From assembly GCF_041911615.1 (NCBI RefSeq), contig NZ_JAYROR010000002.1, forward strand, positions 1 through 64,000: DNA of 64,000 bases. The letters are read 5' to 3'. This document shows positions 1 through 7,813 of this stretch, one piece after another. Within the stretch, counting starts at the first letter, position 1. The number at the start of each line of letters is the position of its first letter. Origin of the DNA: Zoogloea sp041911615 (GTDB lineage Bacteria > Pseudomonadota > Gammaproteobacteria > Burkholderiales > Rhodocyclaceae). The translations under genes were made by a program, and so were the position numbers. The notes beneath the pieces are model-generated. The model had not been told where the DNA came from. It made no database searches and saw only the letters and a program-made list of their open reading frames with translations.

Positions 1-150
1 CTTCAGGCGCACCGCTTCTTCCACCGCGATCTCGTCGAAGGGGTTCATCGACATCTTGACGTTGGCGATGTCCACGCCCGAACCGTCGCTCTTCACGCGG
101 ACCTTCACGTTGTAGTCGACCACGCGTTTAACGGGTACCAGAATCTTCAA
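1..150 (-). CDS. etfB: Electron transfer flavoprotein beta subunit, N-terminal part (gene runs off the left edge)
   Basis: The first 50 residues of a leftward reading frame begin MKILVPVKRVVDYNVKVRV and continue through MSMNPFDEIAVEEAVRLK, which is the characteristic N-terminus of EtfB. EtfB pairs with EtfA and carries electrons from acyl-CoA dehydrogenases to ETF:ubiquinone oxidoreductase. The start is a TTG codon at 148-150. It is chosen because a strong GGAAGGAGCG ribosome binding site lies just upstream and the only nearby ATG leads straight to a stop. The rest of the gene, and presumably etfA, lies outside the window. A TetR-type regulator is transcribed divergently, which suggests but does not prove local control of beta-oxidation electron transfer. 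Confidence 0.9.
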   Translation of the reverse strand, partial: MKILVPVKRVVDYNVKVRVKSDGSGVDIANVKMSMNPFDEIAVEEAVRLK

Positions 151-332
151 TGCAGCGCTCCTTCCATTTTTGAAGTTCTCCACCATTTCGGCACTGCGAC
201 GGCGGGCGAGTTCCCGCCCTGCACATCGGCAAACCTCTCTTCAGACAATCCGGCATCGCCGCGGCGCCTATCCGCTCCACATGGAGCAAGGACAAGCAGC
301 TTCTCACAGCAAGCCTTGCCTTGTCACTTTCC

Positions 333-376
333 GTACGGTAGCGTATGGACACATAAGCGTCAATACTACTGCGTAT
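333..376 (+). promoter_or_regulatory. Candidate promoter and twin operator for the TetR-type gene (etfB/tetR intergenic region)
   Basis: Two half-symmetric elements of form TAC-N6-GTA lie exactly 30 bp apart (334-345 and 364-375) and share the 9-mer GCGTATGGA (341-349 and 371-379). A possible -35 TTGTCA (321-326) and -10-like TATGGA (344-349) have a 17-bp spacer, so the first element would cover the -10 and the second the start codon. This fits an autoregulated TetR operator, but no operator consensus is known for this protein. The rest of the 151-374 gap shows no gene. Confidence 0.4.
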
Positions 377-956
377 GGAAAAGACACCCCGCGCCCAGCT
401 CGACCGCGAAGCCTGGATCCAGGCTGCCCTCGACACCCTCGCCGACGAAGGGCTGGGCGGCGTTCGCGTGGAGACGCTGGCCAGACGGCTGCACGTCACC
501 AAGGGCAGTTTCTACTGGCATTTCAAGGATCGCCAGGATCTTCTCGACGCCGTCCTCGAGACCTGGAAGAGCGGGCGCATCCGCGACATCATCAAGCAGA
601 CGCGGCTCGAGCCGGGTCATGCCGAGGATCAGCTTTTCCATGTCATCGACATCTACAGCACCAGCCGCAGCAACAAAGGCATCCGCATCGAGCTGGCAAT
701 GCGCGACTGGGCCCGACGCGATCCTGCGGCCGAACGCATCGTCGAGGAGGTCGACAACGCCCGCCTCACCTGCGCCCGCGACTTGTTCCTGGCCTGCGGC
801 CTGCCGATGCACGAGGCCTCCACGCGCAGCGTGCTGCTCTACGCCTACGTGTTCGGCATCTCGATGATGAACTGCGACAGTTTCGATGCCCGGCTCTCCG
901 ACATGAAGGCCGACATCCGCCACATCATCGCCCGCAGCAAGGTGCCACCGGCCTGA
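375..956 (+). CDS. TetR/AcrR-family transcriptional regulator
   Basis: This 193-residue protein has a TetR-type N-terminal helix-turn-helix around residues 15-60, including the typical run HVTKGSFYWHFKDRQDLLDAV. A variable all-helical ligand domain follows. TetR proteins bind DNA as dimers and release it when a small ligand binds. The ligand cannot be read from sequence. The divergent neighbour is etfB and an enoyl-CoA hydratase-like gene lies nearby, so an acyl-CoA type ligand is a reasonable guess only. The ATG at 375 has no clear Shine-Dalgarno sequence, and the transcript may have a very short leader. Its 3' end overlaps the convergent TatD-like gene by 32 bp. Confidence 0.85.
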   Translation: MEKTPRAQLDREAWIQAALDTLADEGLGGVRVETLARRLHVTKGSFYWHFKDRQDLLDAVLETWKSGRIRDIIKQTRLEPGHAEDQLFHVIDIYSTSRSNKGIRIELAMRDWARRDPAAERIVEEVDNARLTCARDLFLACGLPMHEASTRSVLLYAYVFGISMMNCDSFDARLSDMKADIRHIIARSKVPPA

Positions 957-1722
957 GCGACGCCAGGCCGGGAATCGCGACGCGCGCATTGGCGCCGGTC
1001 GCGGCGATCAGTTCTTCCACCGGCATGCCACGCAACCCCGCCAGCACCTCGGCGAAGCGAGGCAGATTGTCCGGCGCGTTGCGTTGCCCCGCGCCCCACG
1101 TCGGGGGAATGTCCGGCGCGTCGGTCTCGAGCACGATCGATTCGAGCGGCAGACTCGCCGCCAGCTCGCGTATGCGTCGCGAACCTTCGTAGGTCATCGC
1201 GCCGCCGAAGCCGAGCTTGAAACCCAGCTTGATGAACGTCTCGGCCTGCTGACGGCTGCCGTTGAAGGCGTGGGCGATACCGCCGCGCACCGGCAGACGG
1301 CGCAGGAACTTGAGAATCTCGTCCTGGGCGCGGCGAATGTGCAGCACGACGGGCAGATCGAAGCTTCGCGCCAGCCGCAACTGGGCCTCGAAGTAAAGGC
1401 GCTGCCGGGGCAGATCGCCATCGGCCACGAAACCGTCTAGGCCGATCTCGCCCACCGCCACCGCAGCCCCCTCGGCCAGACGCTCCCGCAGGATGTCCAG
1501 GTCGCCCTCCTCGGCACGCCGCACGTACATCGGATGGATGCCGTAGGCGTGACGGCAATCGGGATGCCGGGCGGACAGCGCGGCAACCGCATCGAAATTA
1601 CCGACCTCCACCGCCGGCACCAGGAAGCCGCCGACCCCTGCCTCCCGCGCCGCCGCCAGTACGGCCTCGCGATCGGGGTCGAACTCGGCGGCGTCGAGGT
1701 GACAGTGGGTGTCGATCAGCAC
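925..1722 (-). CDS. TatD-family metal-dependent hydrolase
   Basis: This 265-residue protein belongs to the TatD-like amidohydrolase fold. Visible metal-binding motifs are the N-terminal DTHCHLDA, a central glutamate in GEIGLDG, the histidines in VVLHIRRA and HAFNGS, and the C-terminal ETDAPDIPP. Members act as 3'-5' deoxyribonucleases or related phosphodiesterases, but the substrate is not fixed by sequence. The start is a GTG codon at 1722, because the only nearby upstream ATG is out of frame and the motif begins almost at once (VLIDTHCHLD). It lies 32 bp downstream of the enoyl-CoA hydratase-like gene and is probably co-transcribed. Its 3' end runs into the convergent TetR gene. Confidence 0.87.
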   Translation of the reverse strand: MLIDTHCHLDAAEFDPDREAVLAAAREAGVGGFLVPAVEVGNFDAVAALSARHPDCRHAYGIHPMYVRRAEEGDLDILRERLAEGAAVAVGEIGLDGFVADGDLPRQRLYFEAQLRLARSFDLPVVLHIRRAQDEILKFLRRLPVRGGIAHAFNGSRQQAETFIKLGFKLGFGGAMTYEGSRRIRELAASLPLESIVLETDAPDIPPTWGAGQRNAPDNLPRFAEVLAGLRGMPVEELIAATGANARVAIPGLASLRPVAPCCGR

Positions 1723-1754
1723 GGCCGGCCAGGGCGGTGTGCCATGCCCGAGGC

Positions 1755-2555
1755 TTACTTGCCGGTCCACACCGGTTTGCGCTTGGCCATGAAGGCGTCG
1801 ATGCCTTCGGCTGCGTCGTCGCACATCATGTTGCAGGCCATGACTTCTGCGGCCTGCTGGTAGGCGGCGTCGAGGCCCATCTCGAGCTGGCTGTAGAACA
1901 TCTGCTTGCCCATCGCGATCGCCACCGGCGACTTGGCGCAAATCGACGCGGCGAGCTTCGCCACCTCGTCGTCGAGCGATTCGAGCGGCACGACGCGATT
2001 GACCAGCCCGCGCTGACGCGCCTCGGCGGCGTCGATGAAATCGCCGGTGACCAGCATCTCGAACGCCTGCTTGCGGCCCATGTTGCGCGACAGGCCGACG
2101 CTCGGCGTGGCGCAGAACAGCCCGACGTTGATGCCCGACACCGCAAAGCGGGCCACGTCCGACGCCACCGCCAGATCGCACATCGACACCAACTGGCAGC
2201 CGGCCGCGGTGGCAATGCCGTGGATGCGGGCGATGACGGGCTGGGGCATCGCGACGATCTGCATCATCACCTTGCCGCACAGGCGGAACAGCGCCTGCTG
2301 GAAAGCCTTGGTGTGGTTGCCGCGCATTTCCTTGAGGTCGTGGCCGGCACAGAAGGCCTTGCCGGCGCCCGCCAGCACGACGACGCGCACCGACTTGTCG
2401 GCGGCGATCGCCTGCAGTTCGGAAAGCAGGGCCTCGAGCATGGCCTGGGACAGGGCATTGAACTGGCCGGGACGGTTCAACGTGAGGGTGGCGACGCCAT
2501 CGGCGTCCTCGCGCAGCAGCATGGGTTCGGTGTTGGGTTGAACGACAGCGTTCAT
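1755..2555 (-). CDS. Enoyl-CoA hydratase/isomerase (crotonase) family protein
   Basis: This 266-residue crotonase-fold protein shows LTLNRPGQFNALS near the N-terminus, the CoA-binding stretch CAGHDLKEM around residue 75, and an oxyanion-hole region HGIATAAGCQLVSMCDLAVA. The two acidic residues that define classical hydratases are not obvious: the usual second catalytic glutamate region reads NVGLFCATPSVGLSR. It may therefore be an isomerase, hydrolase or other crotonase (an ECHDC3-like type is possible). The start at 2555 follows a strong AGGAGGAG site, and an ATG eleven codons upstream is less likely. It lies 58 bp after the Mla-like operon. Reaction unassigned. Confidence 0.85.
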   Translation of the reverse strand: MNAVVQPNTEPMLLREDADGVATLTLNRPGQFNALSQAMLEALLSELQAIAADKSVRVVVLAGAGKAFCAGHDLKEMRGNHTKAFQQALFRLCGKVMMQIVAMPQPVIARIHGIATAAGCQLVSMCDLAVASDVARFAVSGINVGLFCATPSVGLSRNMGRKQAFEMLVTGDFIDAAEARQRGLVNRVVPLESLDDEVAKLAASICAKSPVAIAMGKQMFYSQLEMGLDAAYQQAAEVMACNMMCDDAAEGIDAFMAKRKPVWTGK

Positions 2556-2613
2556 GGGTTCTCCTCCTGGTTGTGAAAGCGCCGGCACTTTCTCCTGCCG
2601 GTCGTGGAATGGT

Positions 2614-3243
2614 TCAGGCGCTGCAGCGGGCCCGCAGCCGGCTGGCCGCGTCTGCGTCGAGGGCTTCGAGCCAGTCGAGCAGTTCGCGGTTCAATTCGAA
2701 TACGCCCGCCCGTAACGCGGCCACCCCGCCGACCGCGTTGGCCGACGGCGCCGGCCGGGCGATGCTGAAGCTGCGCGAGGCGATGAGCTGGTCGCTGCGC
2801 GGCGCGAGCAGGTGCGCCCTGGCCTCGAGCACACCTTCGCTGGCCGCCTCGGACGTGAAGACCTGGGCGAACTCGTCGAGGTCGATACGCAGCCGGCAAC
2901 CCGTGATGGGCGTGGCCGTTTCGGCGTTGCGCATCGCACGCTTGACCGCCAGTTCGACGAGCTGCGCGGGCTGGGCGGCCCAGCGGCTTTCGACGAAGAC
3001 CTGGCGGCGCGTCGGCTGCCCGTACAGGAGCCGGTAGCTCATCGCCGTCGAGGCAAGCCACGGCGCGGGCACGACCTCGGTGCTGCGCAGCGCGAAACCC
3101 AGTACCCGCGGCGGCGGGCCGTCGAGGGGCCCGAAATCGTGCACCGCGTAGCCGGGCGCGGCCTTGGGCACGCTGTTGCAGGCCAGCAGCAACGGCACCG
3201 CGAGCAGCGCCGGGCTAAGTCGGATGAAGAGCGTGCGCAGCAT
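2614..3243 (-). CDS. ABC-type transport auxiliary lipoprotein, PqiC/YmbA-like
   Basis: This 209-residue protein has a lipoprotein signal peptide ending LAVPLLLAC, with the lipidated cysteine near residue 22. The remainder resembles the PqiC/YmbA-type auxiliary lipoprotein of MCE transport systems (SRWAAQPAQLVELAVKRAM; CRLRIDLDEFAQVF). These lipoproteins sit in the outer membrane periplasmic leaflet and are thought to complete a lipid path made by the MCE protein. It lies 23 bp downstream of the MlaD-like gene and forms the last member of a four-gene transporter set. Assignment rests on the lipobox, size and neighbours as much as on motif recall. Confidence 0.8.
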   Translation of the reverse strand: MLRTLFIRLSPALLAVPLLLACNSVPKAAPGYAVHDFGPLDGPPPRVLGFALRSTEVVPAPWLASTAMSYRLLYGQPTRRQVFVESRWAAQPAQLVELAVKRAMRNAETATPITGCRLRIDLDEFAQVFTSEAASEGVLEARAHLLAPRSDQLIASRSFSIARPAPSANAVGGVAALRAGVFELNRELLDWLEALDADAASRLRARCSA

Positions 3244-3266
3244 CGCCGGATTCCGGTTGAAGCGCC

Positions 3267-4220
3267 TCAGTGGGCCGCGCCGGGCGTCGCACCGAAGCCG
3301 GCTTCGCCGGGTCCGGGCGGCGGCTTGCGGCGGCCGAGGAGCAGGAGTTGCGGGGAGTCGTCGATCTCGTCGAGTAGGTCGGAAAGCTGGCGCGAGGTGG
3401 TGGTGAGCTCCTGCAGCAGCACGTTGAGACGCGGCAACGTGCTGGTGGCGAGCCCCTCGCCGGTGGTGCCGGCGAGGCTGTCGATCTTTTCGCCGACGCT
3501 CTGCAGGCGGGCAACGAGGTTGCGGCCGTCGCGGGCCAGCGGCACCGCTTCGGCGCTCAGGCGCTCGACGTTGTCGAGGGAACGGCGAATCCGCGCGAGA
3601 TTGTCCGGGCTGGCGATCTGGCGCACCGCGGCGAGGGTCTGCGGCGCCTCCTTGAGCGTGCGGTCGAGGCCACGGCTGGAAGATTCGAGATTCGTCAGCG
3701 TGCGCTCGATGCGCGCGAGGTTGTCGGGCGAGGCGAGCGCGGTGAGGCGGGCGCTGAGTTCGCGGACCTGTTTCAAGGTCTGCACCGAAGCATCGGCTGC
3801 CTCGTCCACCAGGCCCGGAGCCAGGCGCAGCCGCGGTGGGCCACCGCCCTCCCCGAGCAGCGGCGTGGGATCGTCGCCGGCGTCGTCGAGGGCGATGAAG
3901 GCCAGGCCCGTCACCCCCTGGCTGGCCAGACGCGCGCGGGTGCCGCGGGTGACCGGCAGATCGGCACGGATGCGCGCCGTGACCAGCAGGTTGCGTGGAT
4001 CGGCGGGGTCGAGGTCGATGCCGGCGACCTTGCCGGCGATGATGCCGCGGTAGCGCACCGTGGCCTGGGGATTGAGGCCATTGACGCTGCCTGCGCTCAC
4101 CAGCACCACGTCGCGGGTGGTCTCGCGACGATCGGAAAACCACCACAAGACGATCACCAGACCGATGCCCAGGACGATCGCGAACAGACCCGCGGCAATG
4201 GCGTGGGAACGGCTTTCCAT
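3267..4220 (-). CDS. MlaD-like MCE domain protein
   Basis: This 317-residue protein has one N-terminal transmembrane helix (LFAIVLGIGLVIVLWWFSD, about residues 12-31). A single MCE domain follows (SVNGLNPQATVRYRGIIAGKV to LASQGVTGLAFIALDD). A long helical C-terminal region contains the repeated phrase ASPDNLARI twice (about residues 165 and 205), then a Pro/Gly-rich tail. MCE proteins form hexameric rings that hold lipids between the membranes. It is longer than E. coli MlaD (about 183 residues) and so closer to the extended MCE proteins. Its ATG overlaps the ATPase stop as TGATG, indicating coupled translation. Confidence 0.88.
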   Translation of the reverse strand: MESRSHAIAAGLFAIVLGIGLVIVLWWFSDRRETTRDVVLVSAGSVNGLNPQATVRYRGIIAGKVAGIDLDPADPRNLLVTARIRADLPVTRGTRARLASQGVTGLAFIALDDAGDDPTPLLGEGGGPPRLRLAPGLVDEAADASVQTLKQVRELSARLTALASPDNLARIERTLTNLESSSRGLDRTLKEAPQTLAAVRQIASPDNLARIRRSLDNVERLSAEAVPLARDGRNLVARLQSVGEKIDSLAGTTGEGLATSTLPRLNVLLQELTTTSRQLSDLLDEIDDSPQLLLLGRRKPPPGPGEAGFGATPGAAH

Positions 4221-4993
4221 CAGCGCTCCGCCCGCCCGCGGGCCAGCGCGGCTTGGCTGCGCTCGCTGTGGAAGAAGCGTTCGATGAAGGGGTCCTGCAC
4301 CGTCATGATCTCGTCGAGGGGTCCATAGGCCAGTATACGCCCTTCGGACAGCACGGCGACGCGGGTGGCCAGCGCGGCCAGGGTGTCCAGGTCGTGGGTG
4401 ACGAGGATCACCGTGAGCCCGAGCGCCTTGTGCAGCGCGCGGATCAGCCGCACGAAGCCGGCGCTGCGATCCGGGTCGAGGCCGGCGGTGGGCTCGTCGA
4501 GGAGCAGCAGCTCGGGTTCGAGGGCCAGCGCGCGCGCCAGCGCGACGCGCTTGACCATCCCGCCGGAGAGCTCCGCCGGCATGCGCAGCGCCACCTCGGG
4601 GCCGAGCTCGACCATCGCCAGCTTCAAAAGGACAAGATCGTTGACCAATTCGTCGTCGTCGAGCCCGAATTCGCGCAGCGGAAAGGCCACGTTGGCGAAC
4701 ACGTTGAGCGCCGAGAACAGCGCCCCATGCTGGAACAACATGCCAAAACGTCGCCGCCGCGCCTGCTGCTCGGCACGGCTGCCGGCGAACAAGGGTTCGT
4801 CGAACAGGCGCACCTCGCCCTCGGCGGGCTGCAGGAGGCCCACCATCTGGCGCAGCAGCGTGGTCTTGCCGCTGCCCGACCCGCCGACCAGCGCCACCAC
4901 CTCGCCCGCCGGCACCACCAGGTCGATGCGGCGGTGGACCCAGGTGTTGCCGAAGCGGGTCGACAGCCCCTTGAGTTCGACGGGATGGCTCAT
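4220..4993 (-). CDS. MlaF-like ABC transporter ATP-binding protein
   Basis: This 257-residue ATPase has Walker A GGSGSGKTT (residues 37-45), a Q-loop in FQHGALFSALNV, the signature LSGGMVKR, Walker B LLLLDEP followed by TAGLDP, and the switch histidine in VTHDLD. The LSGGM signature with ALFSALNV is typical of MlaF/MKL-type ATPases of lipid transport. It would drive lipid movement with the MlaE-like permease encoded 5 bp upstream and the MCE protein encoded next. The direction of transport cannot be read from sequence. Confidence 0.92.
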   Translation of the reverse strand: MSHPVELKGLSTRFGNTWVHRRIDLVVPAGEVVALVGGSGSGKTTLLRQMVGLLQPAEGEVRLFDEPLFAGSRAEQQARRRRFGMLFQHGALFSALNVFANVAFPLREFGLDDDELVNDLVLLKLAMVELGPEVALRMPAELSGGMVKRVALARALALEPELLLLDEPTAGLDPDRSAGFVRLIRALHKALGLTVILVTHDLDTLAALATRVAVLSEGRILAYGPLDEIMTVQDPFIERFFHSERSQAALARGRAER

Positions 4994-4998
4994 GGCGT

Positions 4999-6120
4999 TC
5001 AGCGGTAAGGCAGGCCGATGCCGCGGGTGGCAACCGCGAACACCGCATCCACCAGGATCACCACGGTGATCGACGTGACCACCGACGCCGTGGTGTTGGC
5101 GGACAGGCTCTCGGTGTTGGGCTTGACGCGCAGCCCGAAATGGCAGGCCACCAGCGCGATCATCAGGCCGAACACCGCGCCCTTTGCCAGCCCGAGCACG
5201 ACGTTGGCCAGCGGAACCGCCTTGGGCAGCGCATTGAGGAAGTAGTCGTAGCTCATGTCGAGCTGGAGGTTGGCCGACACCATGCCGCCGAAGATCGCCA
5301 CCGCCGAGCCCCACAAGGTGAGCAGGGGCATCGCCAGGGTCAGCGCCACCACCTTGGGCAGCACCAGGCGCACGTAGCGCGAGATGCCCATCGTGGTGAG
5401 GGCGTCCACTTCCTCGGTGACGCGCATCACCCCGAGCTGGGCGGTCATCGCCGAGCCCGAGCGGCCCGCCACCAGCACCGACACCAGCACCGGCCCAAGC
5501 TCCCGGACGATGCCCAGGCCAAGAATATTGACGATGAACACGTCGGCCCCGAAGGCGCGCAGCTGCAGCGCCGACAGGTAAGACATCACCACCCCGATCA
5601 GGAAACCCACCAGGCCGGTCACCGGCATCGCCTTGACGCCCACCTTGAAGAAGTTGGCCGACATCTCCAGCCACGGCCAGCGCCCGCGGCCGCGAAACAG
5701 GTAGACCAGATCGAGGAGCAGTTGCCCGACCAGGGCCACGAAGGCGACGAAATGCCGGCCGAAGCCGATCAGCAACCCGCCCAGGTGGGCGGTGGCGTCC
5801 AGGAAGCGGTACGGCGCTTCGGCGGGAACGCTGGCATCCCCCAACGCGGCCAGGCGCTGGAAGATGGATTCCAGGGCGGGCGGCAGCCGCAGCGCGACCG
5901 GACGCCGACGGCCCCAGCGACGCCACAGCAGCAGCGCGCCGAAACTGTCGAGACGGGTGACGGCGGACAGATCCCACGCCGCGGAGTCGGGCACGTCGGC
6001 GAGCTGACGACGCAGCGCCGCCAGGACCGGACTCAGGCTGCGCAGGGTCCAGTCGCCCGAGAGCGTGGCCGTCGCGCCGTCGTGGCACAGCGCCGGCTGC
6101 GGTCGGGCGTCCGGCGCCAT
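4999..6120 (-). CDS. MlaE-like permease with N-terminal STAS domain
   Basis: This 373-residue protein joins a STAS-like domain (about residues 10-105, with AAWDLSAVTRLDSFGALLLW) to a MlaE-type permease of five or more membrane segments. The permease part carries GLVGFLIGVVMSYLSA, IVRELGPVLVSVLVAGRSGS and MRVTEEVDALTTMGI, the family signature. In E. coli the STAS subunit MlaB is a separate small protein, and here it appears fused to the permease. The start at 6120 lies 10 bp after ppx, so ppx and the transporter may share a transcript. No mlaC-like periplasmic carrier is present in the cluster. Confidence 0.9.
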   Translation of the reverse strand: MAPDARPQPALCHDGATATLSGDWTLRSLSPVLAALRRQLADVPDSAAWDLSAVTRLDSFGALLLWRRWGRRRPVALRLPPALESIFQRLAALGDASVPAEAPYRFLDATAHLGGLLIGFGRHFVAFVALVGQLLLDLVYLFRGRGRWPWLEMSANFFKVGVKAMPVTGLVGFLIGVVMSYLSALQLRAFGADVFIVNILGLGIVRELGPVLVSVLVAGRSGSAMTAQLGVMRVTEEVDALTTMGISRYVRLVLPKVVALTLAMPLLTLWGSAVAIFGGMVSANLQLDMSYDYFLNALPKAVPLANVVLGLAKGAVFGLMIALVACHFGLRVKPNTESLSANTTASVVTSITVVILVDAVFAVATRGIGLPYR

Positions 6121-6130
6121 CGTCGGACGG

Positions 6131-7642
6131 TCAGGACGCCGCCGGGCTGCGGGAGGCCGCGCGCTCGACCCGCACCTTGAGCGGCAGACCGATGGCCTGC
6201 CACTGGCGCTCCTCCTCGTCGAGCACCGACGCGGTGAGCGGCAGATCGCGCAGCCATTCGCCGTCGGCCACGGCCACGTAACCGCGGCCTTCGCGCTTCA
6301 GGCGCAGGGGCGGCACACCGCGGCCGTCGCGGGCCCGATGCACCACCGCCGACAGGCGCAGGCACAGGATCAGGCGCCACTCGGGGCTGTCCGGACCGAG
6401 CGAGCCGACGCGCGACAGCTTGCCACGGTGGGCCAGCACCATGCGCGCGAGGCGCCCCTGGTCCATCCGCGAGAAGCCCGGCATGTCGGCGTTGCCCAGG
6501 ATGTAGGCGCTGTGCTTGTGGTAGCTCGAATGGGCCACCGAGACGCCGACCTCGTGAAGCATCGCCGCCCATTCGAGGAAGCGCCGGTCCATGTTCTCCT
6601 CGTCGGCGGCGGACGGGTCGAGCTGCAGCAGGAAGGCCCGGGCGGTTTCGGTGACCTGGCGGGCGTGGGCGAGATCGACGCCGTAGCGCTCGACGAAGGC
6701 GGACACCGTGGCGTCGCGCAAATCGTGGTGGTGGTAGCGTCCGAGCAGGTCGTAGAGCACACCCAGGCGCAGCGCGCCCTCCGAGAACGTCATCCGCTCA
6801 AGGCCGAACTCCTGGAACACCGCCCACATGATCGCGAAACCGCCGGTGAGCACCGGCAGGCGATCCGGGCGGAGGCCTTCGAGCTGCAGATTGTCGACGC
6901 TGCCCGCCTTGAGCATCAGGGTGCGCAGACGCTCGAGGCCGCTACGGGTGATGCCGCCGTCCGACAGGCCGTTGAGTTCGAGGATGTCGACCAGCGCCTT
7001 GGCCGATCCACTGGAGCCGACCGCCTCATCCCAGCCGATCTCGCGATAGGCGTGGGAGATGGTCTGGATTTCCTTCTGGGCGGTGAGCTCGGCGTCGCGC
7101 ATCCCGCGTTTGTCGATCCGCCCGTCCGGGAAAAACTTCAGCGAGTAGCTGACACAACCCATGTACAGCGATTCGAGAGCGATCGGCTTGAAGCTCTTGC
7201 CGATGACGAATTCCGTGGAGCCGCCGCCGATATCCACCACCAGCTGCTGCTTGTGGGGATTGGGCAAGGTGTGGGCGACGCCGACGTAGATCAGGCGAGC
7301 CTCCTCACGGCCGGCGATGACCTCGATCGGAAAACCGAGGGCCGCTTCGGCCTGGATCAGGAAGTGCGGCGCGTTCTTGGCCACCCGCAGCGTGTTGGTA
7401 GCCACCGCGCGGACCGCCTCGGGCGGATAGTCGCGGATGCGCTCGTTGAAACAGCGCAGCGCGCTGATGCCGCGAAACTGCGCGGCGGCGTCGAGCATGC
7501 GGTCGGGGGACAGGCCGGCGGCAAGCCGCACCGCCTCCTTGATGCCATCGAGGGGATAGATCTGGTCATTCACGATCCGCCCGATCTGCAGGCGGAAACT
7601 GTTGGAACCCAGGTCGATGGCGGCGATCAATTCACGATTCAT
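6131..7642 (-). CDS. ppx: Exopolyphosphatase / Ppx-GppA phosphatase
   Basis: This 503-residue protein has the ASKHA phosphate-1 motif AAIDLGSNSFRLQIGRI at the N-terminus, phosphate-2 motif VVDIGGGSTEFVIG, and the usual C-terminal HD-like helical half. It removes terminal phosphates from polyphosphate and may also act on pppGpp; the two activities cannot be separated by sequence alone. Divergent transcription from ppk (171 bp apart) supports the polyphosphate role. The ATG at 7642 sits directly at the family N-terminus (MNRELIAAIDLG). The gene is followed after 10 bp by the Mla-like transporter. Confidence 0.93.
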   Translation of the reverse strand: MNRELIAAIDLGSNSFRLQIGRIVNDQIYPLDGIKEAVRLAAGLSPDRMLDAAAQFRGISALRCFNERIRDYPPEAVRAVATNTLRVAKNAPHFLIQAEAALGFPIEVIAGREEARLIYVGVAHTLPNPHKQQLVVDIGGGSTEFVIGKSFKPIALESLYMGCVSYSLKFFPDGRIDKRGMRDAELTAQKEIQTISHAYREIGWDEAVGSSGSAKALVDILELNGLSDGGITRSGLERLRTLMLKAGSVDNLQLEGLRPDRLPVLTGGFAIMWAVFQEFGLERMTFSEGALRLGVLYDLLGRYHHHDLRDATVSAFVERYGVDLAHARQVTETARAFLLQLDPSAADEENMDRRFLEWAAMLHEVGVSVAHSSYHKHSAYILGNADMPGFSRMDQGRLARMVLAHRGKLSRVGSLGPDSPEWRLILCLRLSAVVHRARDGRGVPPLRLKREGRGYVAVADGEWLRDLPLTASVLDEEERQWQAIGLPLKVRVERAASRSPAAS

Positions 7643-7745
7643 GAATCAGGCAGAAACTGCGCCTCGCAGCGCGGAAGCCCGAAATTCTAGCACCCGCGGC
7701 CGCCGCTTCCACTGCCGCGCTCGACCCGGGCACTCGGGACATCGA

Positions 7746-7791
7746 ACTTCATTTATCTGTAACAGAAACTTCACATACTTCGCATTACATT
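7746..7791 (+). promoter_or_regulatory. Tandem PHO-box-like elements and -10 of the ppk promoter
   Basis: Seven-base units recur at an 11-bp pitch on the plus strand: ACTTCAT (7746-7752), CTGTAAC (7757-7763), ACTTCAC (7768-7774) and a weaker TTCGCAT (7779-7785). Four-base A/T-rich spacers TTAT, AGAA and ATAC separate them. PhoB binds direct 7-bp repeats (CTGTCAT-like) with 4-bp A/T spacers, so this is the expected layout. A -10-like TACATT (7786-7791) starts 11 bp after the third unit, as in PhoB-activated promoters lacking a -35. This would start the ppk transcript near 7798. Confidence 0.65.
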
Positions 7792-7813
7792 GGAAGATTC
7801 GACAGGAGAGCCC

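Noticed and set aside
3400..3800. Repeated phrase ASPDNLARI in the MlaD-like protein as a sign of recent duplication
   Set aside because: Similar helical repeats are normal in the long C-terminal region of MCE proteins, so this is not evidence of a new element.
6065..7690. A 541-codon plus-strand frame opposite ppx
   Set aside because: It is a shadow of ppx, rich in H, Q, G and A with no domain or start context.
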